From assembly GCF_022682495.2 (NCBI RefSeq), contig NC_071389.1, positions 185,055,556-185,119,555 of the forward strand: a stretch of 64,000 nucleotides of DNA, read 5' to 3'. This DNA is from Desmodus rotundus (lineage: Eukaryota > Chordata > Mammalia > Chiroptera > Phyllostomidae). The notes under the pieces were generated by a model. That model did no database searches. It worked only from the letters and a program-made list of their open reading frames with translations, and was not told where the DNA came from. Shown here piece after piece: positions 22,426-34,742 of this stretch. Both the position numbers and the translations under genes were made by a program. How positions within the stretch are numbered: position 1 is the stretch's first letter; each line of letters starts with the position of its first letter.

Positions 22426-24785
22426 CCAGGATGAGAGCAGACTCCCACAGGCACCCGAAGGCTCCTCGCTGCAACAACTTAGCAAGTATACCTGACTTCC
22501 ATCCTCCTCACGCTCAGGGTCTCGCTGCTGTGTCAGCCATTGCTGGGCTGGTTGGGAGCCCAGGTGACTAAGAACCCCACTCAGTAAGGTGGGGAGATGA
22601 TGGGAGGTGAACCACAGATGATCCAAGACTCCAAGCCCAAGCACATGCTTCACTTTCCCACAGACTTCACTTAGAAAACAAATTCATTAAATGTTTAGTC
22701 AGCTGACCAGAAGCATTAAGCGCAGGAAGGAGGCCCTTCCGAGGGTGGTGCCCAATGAGACTGCACTGGTCCCATCTCCGTGAAGCCAGTGCTTTAACGT
22801 ACTACCTGAAAGGGACTGACGTGTGAATTTACTGGAGTCACACACAGGATGGCATGCATTTCCTACCCTTACTTTAGATTCTCTTCATTAGAACCTATTA
22901 TCATAAGGATATCCTTGTGTTTTGTAAAGATATACATGAAATAATATATTCTGATACAGCATTAAGAATTTCATGGCATTTTCGCAACCCAGATAAATAT
23001 GATTCATTTATGAGTAAAACGAGAACCCCTAGCTCCTAAGAAGCCATCTAGGTAACGTGTATATTTACTTCCAAGTTTTTTCTGGATTGGAATGTAAGTT
23101 TCAAATATCCACTTTCATGTTTCCTCCTGCATTATTTTCAAATTATTTAAACTAATGGATATTAAAAAACCCACTTACTTAGATGTCAAATCATTTGAAT
23201 TCACTTAATTTAATTCTGAGGGGACCTCATCAACCTCCTAAGAAAATGTCAAGGAGGACTAGAGAAATACTCTGTTGTCGGTACAAAGAGAAAGTGGTGC
23301 TGGCAAAAGTCAATGGTGGTATTAAATTATTCAAGCAAAACCAAAGTTCAGAATGAGTTCCAAGAGAAGCTGGCTGGATGTCAGAAAATTGGCAAGTGCC
23401 ATCAACAAAAATGTTTGGAAATGATACACTTCCAAGACATTGGCCCATTGATAGATTATATCAACAGTAAATCGGTATCCTTTCCAGTCAATGGCAATCA
23501 ATCAGATGCTTTCTTAAATACTTTTAAAAACTGGGATGGAGATGAGTGGTAAAAATTGCAAGCTAGACCAGTAGTATTTTCTTTTAGAATGTCAATCAAC
23601 CTAGAGTATTTTTGAGTATCTGGTATATGGTGAAAAAAGTTAATTCGAAGTATTTTTCCTCAAAATGGTAGCATATTGTCCCAAAACCATCATTTCTTCA
23701 CTGATCTGAAAGGCCAGCTTTATTATACTAAATTCCCAAAGAGAGACTGGCTTTATATTTTTGGACTCTGCTATACCATACTCTCCCAAGTACTGCTGTG
23801 GCTTCTCCTACTTCCAGAGCTTCTAGTAAATGGATATCGGATTTCTCTGGTCCTTCTTATTTTATATTTTGGGAGTGTTCTACATTTGGTGTTCCAAAGC
23901 ACTTTCATTCATTTGTTTTTAAAAATACTATTGACCGTCAGCCATGTCTCAGCTACTATTCTAAGCTCCAAGGACACATCAGTAAACAAGTGAGAGAGGG
24001 CGCAAAACTTCTAAGCATTTTATTGTGACTTTGGGTGTAATGATCCTATTTTTATTTTTCAAAGAGGAATTCCATTTTAAAAATAGCCTCTTCTTCATTT
24101 CATGAATTCAAAACCTCTCACGTCTTTCTGAGGATACTGATCACAATCCTTTTCTTGCATTAAGTGTTTTCTCAGAGGTCATTTACTGGCTCATTGAGCT
24201 TGGTTCCTCTCTTTTCGGTTGAAGTTTCAGGAGTTCCTGAGTGCCTCTAATACTGCCACTCTCTGGTTTTCATCACTGCTATGGAATTATTCTTATTTCT
24301 ATATTTATTTTACCATTTTAATTGGACGTCAGGAAGGAGGAGATGGAAACAGTTGGGATCAGTTCGTCACCTTGAGTTAGAATTTCTCATATTTTTCTGT
24401 CTTGATCACTTTTTAAAAAGTATAAGAGAAGGGATTTGAAGACGTCTAGACAAAAACTCAGTAGGGGTAAATGTTATTAAACTTTTATTATAAATGTTAT
24501 ATAAATAGAAAATGATTTCTATTTTTTCCCTTTTCACTAAAGGAAAAAAAACCCTTTAATATGGAGTATAGTTATTTATTTATTTACTCACTTATTTTGG
24601 GTTACCAATATAATAGTTGATATGATTAAGACTTGTTCTAAAGATTGAGAACTTTCTATCTTCAGGTAGGCAGAATACCATTCTTCTACAGTACAGGTTA
24701 TAGACAAACAGACAGGGAGAGAAATGCGTGACCGCCCGAGAAAGTTAATGTGGGTGTGAGGAAGTGTCAAGTATTTAGGGGGAGA
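22426..24785. other. No recognised feature
   Basis: No repeat family called with confidence. Plus ORFs at 23313..23552 (79 codons) and 23676..23993 (105 codons, hydrophobic) have no start context, splice sites or family resemblance, and lie opposite to exons A and B. Confidence 0.35.
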
Positions 24786-24789
24786 TTTG

Positions 24790-24930
24790 TCATCTAGGAA
24801 CCCCGAGATTTGTTATCTCATTTAAGCCTATAACATTGGTATTAAAAGTAGCTATTACTCTTTCCATTCTATGGGAGGCTTGAGATTTAGAGATAGTCTC
24901 ACAGTTAACAGATTGGAGAGCTGAAATTTA
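24790..24930 (-). mobile_element. MIR SINE fragment (antisense)
   Basis: 'ttatctcatttaagcctata', 'ctttccattctatgggaggc' and 'tagtctcacagttaacagat' follow the antisense MIR core. Confidence 0.6.
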
Positions 24931-25793
24931 AAGTTGTAAAGAATTTTAAATTGCATTTTCCCCCTGCGACCCACACTATGGATCAAGCAAGAAGAAGTAA
25001 CAAAGTACAGGTAGCGCTGGAGGCTAATAGCTCTTGAATTTCTCACATTTTTATCAGTGAGCGATTTTCCTACTCTTCAGTCTATCGACAGCATTTTTTA
25101 AAAAATCATTGTTTTAAAGGCTGTTGAAGAAAATACAAGCAGGTGGAAAACAGGAACAAATGGAATCTCATTCTACTTTGTATCAATATTAAATCCTGCA
25201 GTCACTCAGTGTTGAAAGGCAGATATTTTTTGTATCTGTATATTTTATGCTTTTATCTCAATTTTCCATAGAGATATTTGGCTATGGATTAACATGTATA
25301 CTCATCTTCTATTAAAAGACACAAATTATAAAACAGTATATCCCTAGTATTTAATATATAGAAGCATACGTGTTAAGATTTCAAAGTGGAAAATATGTAA
25401 CATATGCTTCTCCATATCATTTCTGCATACACGTTATTCAGATCTGATTTGGAAAGACTACATATAGACATGAGAGGGTAATAAAAGTTTTGGTTTTTAT
25501 TCTAGTTTTATTCAACAAAAGTGTTAAGTGGCTCTGGACTGAATGTAGATATTAAAAACCTGGAGAGCATTTTTACCTCCAAATCATGAAGTTTATTCTC
25601 ACAGAAGCTTCTCTCAGCTTTAAATTGTCATGACTTTCTTGCAAAAAATATGTTTTGAATTAGGCATTTCAAATATTTATGCATTATTATATCAAAGATG
25701 CTCATGTAAAATTCAAATGTGTCCAAAATTAAAATTAAGACCAGCTTTATATCCCAATTTCTTTTTAAAAAATATTTTAAATGATTTTTTTCC

Positions 25794-25925
25794 AGTTTAA
25801 GAACAGCAGGAAGTAATTACGCAAAGGATTATGGAAGAAATGTTCTCAGCAGCCAAAATAGGAAGCTCCCATCACTGTGTGGGTGAAGGAAAGACATTTT
25901 TACAAATAAAGATGCATGTTGCTTT
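25794..25925. repeat. Left copy of ~130-bp direct repeat flanking an L1
   Basis: Begins 'gtttaagaacagcaggaagt', includes 'atgttctcagcagccaaaat', and ends 'acaaataaagatgcatgttg' before a T-run. It aligns along its length, at roughly 70% by eye, with 28342..28475. The L1 lies exactly between the two copies. Confidence 0.75.
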
Positions 25926-28341
25926 TTTTTTACAACTTAATTTTTTTAATTATTTTTTTCTGAATTTTTGAGAAAATTGTAGATTCACATGCAGTTGTAA
26001 GAAATAATACAGAGAAATCTCATGTGTCCTTTTCCACATTTTCCCAATGGTAAATCCTGCAAAACTATAGTGTAATATCGCAGGCCGGATATGGACACTG
26101 ATACAGCCAAGAAACAGAACACTTCCCTCTGGCAACCATCCTTCCTGTTGCCTGTCATAGCCACACCTACTTCTCTCCTGCCCCTCCTCCTCCCGGCAGC
26201 CACCAATCTAGTCTCTATTTCTAAAATTCTGTCATATCAAGAATGATATATAAATAGAGTAAGACAGCATGTTACCTTTTGAGATTTGCTTTTGTCGGCA
26301 TAATTCTCTGCAGATTCATCCAAGCTTTGTGTGTATCAATAGCTTGTTCCTTTTCATGCTGGGTAGTGTTCAATGGTCTGGTTGGACCGCGGTTTGTCTA
26401 GCCATTCACCCACTGGAGGGCATCTGGATTGTTCCAGTTTTTAGCTTTTATGAATAATGCTGCCATAAATATTCATGTAGAAGTTTTTTAGGTAAACTAA
26501 AGTTTCCTCTTAGCTGGGATATATTTCCAGTAGCATGAGTGTTGGGTGCTTTGTTTGTAAAGGGTTTAACGTTTTGAGAAGCTGCCCAACTGTTTTTCTG
26601 GAGTTGCTGTACCATTTCACTTTCCACCAGCAATGTATGTGTTTCTCCATATACTTGCCAGCATTTGGTGCTGTCACTACTTCTTTTTTTCAGTCATTGT
26701 GATAGGTGGTGGTGACAGCTCACTGCGGTTTTCATTTGCATTCCTCCAATAGTAATGTCGAACAACTTTTCGTGTGGTTATTTGCCACTTGTATATCCTC
26801 TGCAGAGAAATGTCTCTTCATGTTTTTTTCTCATTTTCTAAGTGGGTTGTTTGTTTTTATGCTGTTTAGTTTTGAGTGTTCTTTATATATTCTATATATA
26901 ACGTAATATGAGTATAACATAATATGAGCACTATCAGTATAAAACAAACCTTGAGATTGGGTAGACTAATTCCTCGCAGTTTATTCTTGTTTCCAAAATT
27001 GTTTTAATTGTCCTAGTTCCTTTACATTTCCATGTGAATTCTAGAATAATCCTGTATATATCTTCAAATAATCTTGCTGAGATTCTGATAAAAAATACAC
27101 TAAACTTGTATATCAATTGGGGAAATTTCACATCTTTATTATATTCAGTTTTCTAATCCATGAACACTTTCTTTACACTTATTTAAAATTTTTATATCTT
27201 TTGTGTGTGATTGTAAATGGTATTGTATTTTAAATTCCAGTGTCCACATGACTATTGCTAGATCATAGAAACACAACTGATTTTTTCATGTTTATTTTTT
27301 ATCCTGTGACCTTACTTAATTCACTGATTAGTTGTAGGAGGGTTTGTGTAGATTTTGGGGGATTTCCTGCCTAGACAATTACGTCAGCTGCAAGTGAAAC
27401 AGTTTTATTCATTCCTTCCCAATCCGTATGCTTTGTGCCTTATATTCCTTTTTTCACAAAACTGCACGGCCAGGACTCCCAGCACTGTGTTGAATAACAG
27501 TGGTGAGGAGAGCGGACACCTTCACTTTGTTCCAGTCTTCAGAGAAAAGCATCCAGATTTTCACCATTAAATATCAGCTGTAGACTTTTTTATAAATGGT
27601 CTTGATCAAGTTGAGGAAGTTCTCCTCTGTGTCTATTTTTCTGAGAAGTTTTTTTTACAAATCATAAATGGATGTTGAATTTTATTGATTGCTTTCTTTT
27701 GCTCCAATTGATCTGCTTCTATGGTCATGTGGTTTTTTCCTTCTGAATTTTCAGACGGTGAACCAGCCTTGTATCACCGGAGTAAGCTGCGCGTGGTCAT
27801 GGTGCATAATTCTTTCCATATCTTGCTCAATTCTACGTACTAATATGTTGTTAAGAATTTTTGTGTCTGTATTCATGATGGGTATTGCTCTGTGGTATTT
27901 GCTTTTTGCGTTGTTGAGGGTTTTTTTGTTTGGTTGGTAGGTTTGGGTTTTCTGTACTGTCTGATTTTGGCATTTGGGAAATACTAGTTTCATAAAATGA
28001 ATTGCAAAGTCCCTCTCTTGTTTCAGGAAAAGATTGTTTAGAATTGGACTTAAATCTTCCTTAAGTATTTGTTATAATGCTCCAGCAAAATCACTGCTTT
28101 TCTTAAAGATATATAAATTACGAATTCAATTTCCTTAATAGTTACAGGAGTATTAATACTATCTTTTTCATATTGGGTGAATTGTGCTAGTTTGTGATTC
28201 ATGTAAGCTAAATTGTCGAATTTATGTGGGTAGAGTGGTTTGCAATATTCCTTTATTAATCTTTTGATGTCTGTAGTGATATTCCATGTTTTGTTTCTGA
28301 TACAGGCAATTTGTATCTTTCTCTCTTTTTTCAATTTCTGT
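25926..28341 (-). mobile_element. L1 LINE, 5'-truncated, antisense, between long direct repeats
   Basis: Left end: a T-run, then 'tagattcacatgcagttgta', antisense of an old L1 3' UTR. To the right the antisense of ORF2 is readable, for example minus-strand frames with EFTWKCKGTRTIKTIL near 27000 and IKRLIKEYCKPLYPHKFDNL near 28270. Many frame breaks make it a dead copy. Its right end coincides with the start of the second direct repeat at 28342. Confidence 0.82.
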
Positions 28342-28475
28342 TTAAGAACGGCAGGAGGTGATTATATAATGATTTACAGAAGATATGTTTTGAGCAACCA
28401 AACAGGAAGCATATGCCAATGTGTGTATGAGAGCAAATTTTTTTTCACAAATAAATGTGCAGCACGCATTGCTTT
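28342..28475. repeat. Right copy of ~130-bp direct repeat flanking an L1
   Basis: Begins 'gtttaagaacggcaggaggt', includes 'atgttttgagcaaccaaaca', and ends 'cacaaataaatgtgcagcac' with GCATTGCTTTTT. It is in the same orientation as 25794..25925. Confidence 0.75.
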
Positions 28476-28529
28476 TTAACCTACCAGAAGTCACTCTGCT
28501 TTCTAATTCTTACTTCACATCATTACTTT

Positions 28530-28735
28530 ACTAATAATACCTTTCATTAAACACATGCTGCGTCAGGAATCCCACAATATGCTTTTCATGCAAATACAAC
28601 AGCTGCAAAAGTGAATATTATTTACCACATTTTTACAGATTGGGAAATTGAGACTTTTCAAAGGATACTCAATAACTTTCACAGACAGTTTTACAGCCTA
28701 GCTCTCTCAGCACTTCACAGCAATGCACACCCTTT
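28530..28735 (-). mobile_element. MIR-type SINE (antisense)
   Basis: 'catttttacagattgggaaa' and 'attgagacttttcaaaggat' match the antisense MIR core. The flanks fit less well. Confidence 0.55.
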
Positions 28736-29269
28736 CCAATGCAACATGCTATATTTCTCTTTCTATAATTACCCAAAATGTCTTTCTATATAATAAAAAT
28801 AATGGTGCCCTTTTTTTGGCTTAAGTAAGAAGATTACAGTTTAAAACATTTTACCCTACGTGTGTGTAAGTAAAAGCAATTGTGATGGGGGTTATCACCA
28901 AGAAGAAAAGAAAGAATAGATCGAAGAAAGAAGTTAAAGGCTAAGGCCGGAAGATGTGACACTGCAAATACTTATAGGAATAAATTTAAGATGATAGGAA
29001 GTTTTAAGACTAAGTACATAGAACTTCCCTTGGAATAAAACATTATCAGTGTCATAGAAATTTATGCCATATGATGATAGAGACTTTTTTAATGAAGATA
29101 ACATATTTGAATCAATTTTAGCTCACAATTTCAACTCTTTTAGCTGTTAAGTATTTTTCTAAAACTCTTATCAAAATACACATTAATAAAAGTTTTTTTT
29201 TTCTCTCTGTCCCATCTCTGGTAAACTCCTTCCCAGAACAGTCTTCCCTGGCCTTTACCCAACCATACT
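28736..29269. other. No recognised feature
   Basis: AT-rich sequence. A short 'tctatataataaaa' match to the start of bat Helitrons at 28787 is not followed by Helitron sequence. Confidence 0.4.
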
Positions 29270-30025
29270 CAATGAATTAATACAAATAATCCTTATTAAG
29301 CACCAGTTATGCACTAGGTGCTGTTCCACATACAAGGATACAATAATCGTTATAATATGACACTGTTCTTACTCTTATGGAACATCAATTTGAATGAGAA
29401 ATAAAGACACTGAACAAATCCACATATAAATACTAATTCATGTTTAAAATATGCTATAAAGGAAAACTAGCATAAAGGAGATGGGAAGTGAGGTGGTGGC
29501 TACTTTATATTCAGTGGCCAGAGAAGGACTCGCTCATAAGGTGCCATCTGAATAACAACCTGAAGGAAGGACGATAATGACCATGTAAGTCTCTAGGAGA
29601 AGGGCATTCCAGACAATTCAATGATGAGTATAAAAAAAAACCCCAAAAACCTAAGGCAGGAACTGTTTGGTTTAGCTGAGGTGATGTAGAAAAGATGGCG
29701 TGGCTGGAGGAAAATGAGCTTGGTAGAGGATGACAGGTGGCAGACTGAGAGGATAGAAAGAGAGGAAGATTATTTAAGGAGATGCATGGTTTTGGTCTGA
29801 GTGAGGTGGGAAGACACTGGAAGTTTGAGTGGATGAATAACACGGTCTGATTTATACTCGTGTAGGTCCACCTGCCAATTTGTGAAAGGATAATAAGGGC
29901 ACAGCAGTCAGGGCCTGGAAACAGGGTAAGAGGCTCTTTCAAAAGTCAAGGCAGGGGAAATGAATGGCTTATATGAGAGTGACAGTGGAGAGATGGTAAG
30001 AAGGTCCTGATTCAAGACATACTTT
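29270..30025 (-). mobile_element. L2 LINE (antisense), split by a DNA element
   Basis: 'aagcaccagttatgcactag', 'gaagggcattccagacaatt', 'aggtgggaagacactggaag' and 'ataacacggtctgatttata' follow the antisense of L2 from its 3' end inwards. L2 sequence resumes near 30395. Confidence 0.7.
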
Positions 30026-30392
30026 TTAAAACAGGCCAGAGGGACAATTTTTAAACTTTTTGATCTCAGGACTGTGACATACCCCGAAAAATTATCGAGA
30101 ACACTAATGAGCCTTTGAACATGAGGGTTATATCTGTAAATATTTAGTATGTTAAAATTAAAACTGAGATGCTTTCAAAACATAAGAATACAAGTGCACG
30201 TTTCATTAGCTGTCAGAGCTCTGATGTCATTGTGCACCACCGTGCAATGACAGAGAACTCCATCCAGCACTCCTGTACAAGTAGAAGTGGAAAAGGCAAC
30301 GTGTTTGTATTATTATGAAAACGCTTCTGACTCACAGGCCTTCTGAGACTGCCGAGGGGTCTGGAACCGTAGTTGAGAATTGTTGGCGTAGA
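30026..30392 (+). mobile_element. Ancient DNA-transposon fragment inserted in L2
   Basis: 'ttttaaactttttgatctca', 'cgaaaaattatcgagaacac', 'tgagggttatatctgtaaat' and 'taaaattaaaactgagatgc' resemble a widespread mammalian hAT-type element. The right end 'ccgtagttgagaattgttgg' resembles a hAT terminal inverted repeat. Family is not fixed. Confidence 0.5.
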
Positions 30393-30394
30393 AG

Positions 30395-30725
30395 GTTTTC
30401 TGATGGATCAGATGGGAGAGTGCAAGAAAAAGAAAAGAATCAAGGACGGGGCCATGTCTGCTAGCCCGAGCTGCCGCTAACTGGAATACAGAGCTTAGTG
30501 CTACACATGTGTAGTTTAAGATGCTTTTGAGACATTCCCCTGCGATCTAGAGTCGCTGGCTCAATGTGAGCCTACAGTTCAGGGAAGCAGTCGAGGCTGG
30601 GGAAACAAATTGAGGAGTCATCAGCATTTAGACAGCATTTAAAAGCATTTAAAGCTCGGATGTGAGTGTAAACTGCAAGAAGAGGGCTGGTGATAATCCC
30701 TGGGATTAATCACTCAATCAGTGAA
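30395..30725 (-). mobile_element. L2 LINE (antisense), continuation
   Basis: 'gaatcaaggacggggcc', 'gaggagtcatcagcatttag' and 'actgcaagaagagggctggt' continue the antisense L2 ending at 30025. The 'gagtcatcagcat' block is diagnostic of the L2 body. Confidence 0.6.
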
Positions 30726-31960
30726 TTCCACCAGTGAAATTCCAAATGTTATCTGTTTAGAGCACAGTCTCCTTCAGCTGACTAAAGGTGGTTTTAGGTC
30801 ATTTTTACCTGTGGATACCCTCTTATGATGCCCAACATACAGCAGACACTCAACTCTGTTTCCTGAACGAATGAATAAACAAAGTAACAATGTGCTCTGT
30901 GGTACAGTCAGAGCTAAATTGCACAATTTAGGACAGGCGAGATCAGGAAGTTGAAGTGATCGGCTTCAGATTCATCCATTGGGTATACTGTTCATCACGT
31001 GGTCAAACAGGTTTCCATGAATTTAGAGGCAGAGGCAATTGCAGGCTTTAACTTTTACCAGTGTAGCCAATACCAACTGACCAGCAAGAGGGATGATACT
31101 AGATTTCAAATTCTAGTTCCCACTAAGACATTTAAAACAGTAACACCAACTCTACTTTCTGGACATTTTATTTTCTAAGGAAATTTTTCCCAGAGAAATT
31201 TTCATTTATGCCTTCTCTTTCTAACTGCCTTGAGATGTTCTGGGGAGAAAGGCCAAGGAAGGGCCTCCACTGAGATGTTTATGTATGTGGAAGAAAAAGC
31301 CTGAATAACACAAAAGAAAACACCTACTTACCAAGGTCTGCTGCTGTCAATAACAACGTGTGACCAAAATTCAGAGAATTATAGTTCATGCTTAGAAAAG
31401 GAAATGATTTTGTTTTTACACGTAGAAAGTGTCAGTAACAAATAATTCCCCATTTTCCTAGTGGATAAATCCAGCTGGGTTTCATCAAAAGAAATGAAGA
31501 TGAATAATATGCCACTGGCATATGTATGAAGAATAATAGGGATTGTATTCATCAATCAATGATGCAGATTGTACTGGGTGCTTTCTGGATTCCGGCTCTT
31601 CCCTTCCCCACGTTGGCTCGGCCTGACCCAGTTCTGTGTCTTCTATCTTCATCAGCTTCTCTCACATCCCAAATATCAGGCGTTCATATCCCTGGAGCTC
31701 CCTTATGCAGGCACCTCTAAGGGATGAAATGCTGGGGGTTGGAACCACCCCACAGATGACCAGCATCATTTCAGGTAGATTCAAATGGTTCAAGCCACTT
31801 GAAAAGGCTTCCAAATACATTTCCTAAAGCCCAAGTCGCCAGCGCCGCAGCCACTTGTGGATGAGAGACAGTGAGAGTGAGAGGATTGTCTCTCAAACGT
31901 CCTATTTCAAATGTGGGCAAACACTACTTTTCTAATTGCCACGAGGATAGGAAGTTGGGC
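30726..31960. other. No recognised feature
   Basis: Unassigned sequence. 30820..30890 carries an L2- or MIR-like end ('catacagcagacactcaact', 'gaatgaataaac') too short to call. No exon was seen. Confidence 0.35.
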
Positions 31961-31964
31961 TGCT

Positions 31965-32115
31965 ATGGGGCTTTACAGTTTACACAGCACCGTGGCGCAT
32001 CTTATCAGAGCTGAGCTTTGAGAAGGAAGCAAAGCAAACACCATCCCCACTTTGCTGACGAACCGAAGAGTCAGAAAGGTTACACAGAGGGTGTGTGATA
32101 GAAGCCTCGTTAGAA
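31965..32115 (-). mobile_element. MIR-type SINE (antisense)
   Basis: 'gctttacagtttacacagca', 'atccccactttgctgacgaa' and 'gtcagaaaggttacacagag' follow an antisense MIR/MIR3 core. Confidence 0.5.
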
Positions 32116-32164
32116 ATGAATTCCTAGAAAAGGCCCAACCAGCAAAATTTTGCATATGTTTCAT

Positions 32165-32312
32165 GAGTTTTGCAAACCATCCTATTTGAGAATACCAGAA
32201 ACACTAAAATTAAATATTTAGAGATACTGATTTACTCAGTCTGGGGTATGGCCCAGGCATTTTTTAAAAGTTGCCCAGGAAATTCTAATTTGCTGAGGAC
32301 TACTGGTTGATT
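32165..32312 (+). mobile_element. MER5A-like hAT DNA transposon
   Basis: 'agatactgatttactcagtc', 'tggggtatggcccaggcatt' and 'tgcccaggaaattctaattt' match the MER5A body. The end 'tgaggactactgg' resembles its inverted terminus. Confidence 0.65.
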
Positions 32313-32599
32313 GTTGGAGCCATTGACAATTTTTTTCTCCTTTCCAAATTGTTCTTTGTTTCTTCTACGATTGGTTTCTGTTATTTTATTATTTTTCTGT
32401 TTTTAGCCCCCACTTCTCACTTAGCTTTGGTTGCAAGGCTCCAAATTACTGAATATAGTCTTCTTGGGTTTTCTTCTTCTGGCTATAAACTATTGCCACC
32501 TATGTTTCTGTTCTTCTTCCTTTCTCCAATCTGTTAGTCTCCTCTCAAACGTTAACATCTCTCTGGAATACAAACGCTCCATCTTCACTATTTTCTCCC

Positions 32600-32825
32600 T
32601 GATGAGCTAATTAGCATGAGCAGACTGCTAGAGTTAGGAGACCAGAGTTCTTCCAGTCAGTGGCTGTGTAACACGGGGGAAAAGTATTCAACTTCTTCAA
32701 GTCTCAGACCCAATCAGTAAAATTTTTTAAAAAGCACCTACCTTGGAGTGTTTTTATAAGAAATAAATGAAACATATACTCAATCATAGAAATAAGTGGT
32801 TTGGTACTCAATAATAAAAATATTT
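32600..32825 (+). mobile_element. MIR SINE
   Basis: 'gagttaggagaccagagttc', 'cagtggctgtgtaacacggg', 'caacttcttcaagtctcaga' and 'agcacctaccttggagtgtt' give a MIR in sense orientation. Confidence 0.75.
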
Positions 32826-33069
32826 TAAAAGATTGTCTTTTAAAAGTTCTTTTTTATTCCTTATCTATTTTTGGCTGCAACCCGATACAATATTCTGTAC
32901 TCTTTCTGAATTATATGCCTCTGCTTTTTACATACCCACTCTCATTTCCAATTTTAACATTTAGCATATGTACTCTATAACCCCACGGTGCCCAGCAAAA
33001 TGTTATTCTGGATTTGGCAAGAATTGTATATAACCCAAATTCTAAGCTCTTAATAATGAAAGAGAGAGA

Positions 33070-33440
33070 TTGTGTGGATTATCATGAAATTGGTTTATTG
33101 TTAGCTCATTAAGCACACAAAAAGTCCAGCAGAATATCCAAAATATTTATTTCCTTCAGGTTGAGTTCTTGCCTGAATGAAACAGAGTCCATTGTGGATA
33201 GGAGTTCGGGGGCAGCCCATCTTTCTTCAGACCATCTCCCGTAGACTCCTGGGAGAACTGGGTCCTTGACTTTCCTGTCTTTTCTGGACCCCTGTGGCCT
33301 CTTTGCTTCTTTTTGACAGGGTCCCTCCTTAGCTGTGAGAGTGTAGCCGGGTCCCTTGATTCTACTGTGGCCGGGATTTAAAGTGTGTGGTGGAATATGG
33401 ACCCTCAGGACAATCAGAATTTCCAAATTCTCCAGGTGGA
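33070..33440 (-). other. Unassigned block with a 105-codon minus ORF and polyadenylation signals
   Basis: The minus ORF at 33109..33426 ends KEINILDILLDFLCA, and about 40 nt downstream of its stop is a canonical AATAAA. The region is GC-richer than its surroundings. It could be the end of an LTR or a retrocopied transcript. No known family is recognised, no target duplication was found, and no splice acceptor supports a host exon. Confidence 0.25.
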
Positions 33441-33849
33441 CTTTCTGTTAGTCTCCATCTACATTCATTAAAATATGTAATTACAATGTTTAGTATTAAG
33501 CACTTATTTGGATGATTTATCTGTGATATTGTGTCAAAATAGGCTCTCTTTTCTGCCTAGACTGTAGGTCACTTCTCTAGCATCCTCTTCTGTTATTTTA
33601 GATTTAATTGTGTCATGGAAAAGGAGAAAGGAGCAGAAAAGTCCATCTACCTAGAACCACCATCGAGGGTGCAGCCCCCAAATCCAGTGCTTTATCAATT
33701 AATTCCTTATGCAAACACTCCAAGAATGCCAGTGTTTCAACTTTGCAGCTAATAATTATAAATTTGACATTTCAGACCCCACCACTTACATTTCTCCCAT
33801 CAACTTTTAGTCTTCTCTTTCCCATCCTCTACACCCAGATTTAATTAAG

Positions 33850-34720
33850 TGCATCCTGAAACTTAAAAAAACACCAGTTTCTTCAATTCTGCCTGTCCTT
33901 CGACACCCCGCCATACTACTTTCCTTTTATCACCAAATTACTCAAAAGATTAATCTACAATCAGGGCATTGTTTTCTCTCCAACTCTTCGACTCTTTGCA
34001 TCTTCAGCGTCTACCTTTTCCACTTGAGTTAAATTGCTTTCTTGAAGGTCTTTATCCTTATGGCCATCAAATGAAGTGACATTTTGAGCTCCCTTCAGCT
34101 CTGCATCCTAACAAGTTTTGACAATGTTGATTAATCTCTCCTTCAATTTTCTTTTCTTTCTTTATATTTATGATAATATTTTGTCGTCTTGTTTTATATC
34201 TCTCAATGCTCCTTCCCTCTCTCTCTTTGCTAAAGTCTTCTTTCCAAAATATATTGAAAGAAGTTACATAAATTTACTGATTGCTAATTTTTTCACATAT
34301 AAAATATAATTAATATCCATTCTAAAACATCATGAAAATTAAGTTATACTATATACTTAACAAATATTAACTATATTCCTTAAGGGTAAACATTTCCATC
34401 ATTCTATCTTTAATACTATCTCCCTTCACCATCTCATTGTATAAGTGACTAAAATCTTCACCTTAAGCTTTTGCCTCTCACCAGAGATCCAATATTTCTA
34501 ATTTGTATATCATGGCTCATGCTCAATAAGTTTATTAAAATTTTTATCATGCCACCCTCTTCCTCATCAAAATTAATTTCTGCTCAAGTTTTTCTTGTGT
34601 GTATTAAGGTCATTTCAAAATCCCAGCCAACCAGGACCAGGTCATTTTTAACTCCCTTATATCTAATCCCTCTAGTCCATCTCCCTGATGTCTAATCCAT
34701 CTCTAGCCCACTGCTTTACA
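33850..34720 (+). mobile_element. L2 LINE, degenerate body
   Basis: 'tcaccaaattactcaaaaga', 'gacaatgttgattaatctct', 'tcccttatatctaatccct' and similar blocks follow L2 in sense order but are highly diverged. Boundaries are approximate. Confidence 0.5.
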
Positions 34721-34742
34721 CTTTATCCAAAGTGTCTTGTGC

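Noticed and set aside
23676..23993. 105-codon plus ORF with hydrophobic stretches that could suggest a membrane protein
   Set aside because: AT-rich DNA readily encodes Leu/Ile/Phe runs; no splice sites, Kozak context or family similarity.
27689..28334. Hydrophobic plus ORFs and minus ORFs around 27.7-28.3 kb
   Set aside because: They fall in the antisense L1; the minus-strand ones are remnants of ORF2 and the plus ones are its shadow.
28787..28800. 'tctatataataaaa', the start motif of bat Helitrons
   Set aside because: Only ~14 bases match and the following sequence is unrelated; AT-rich coincidence.
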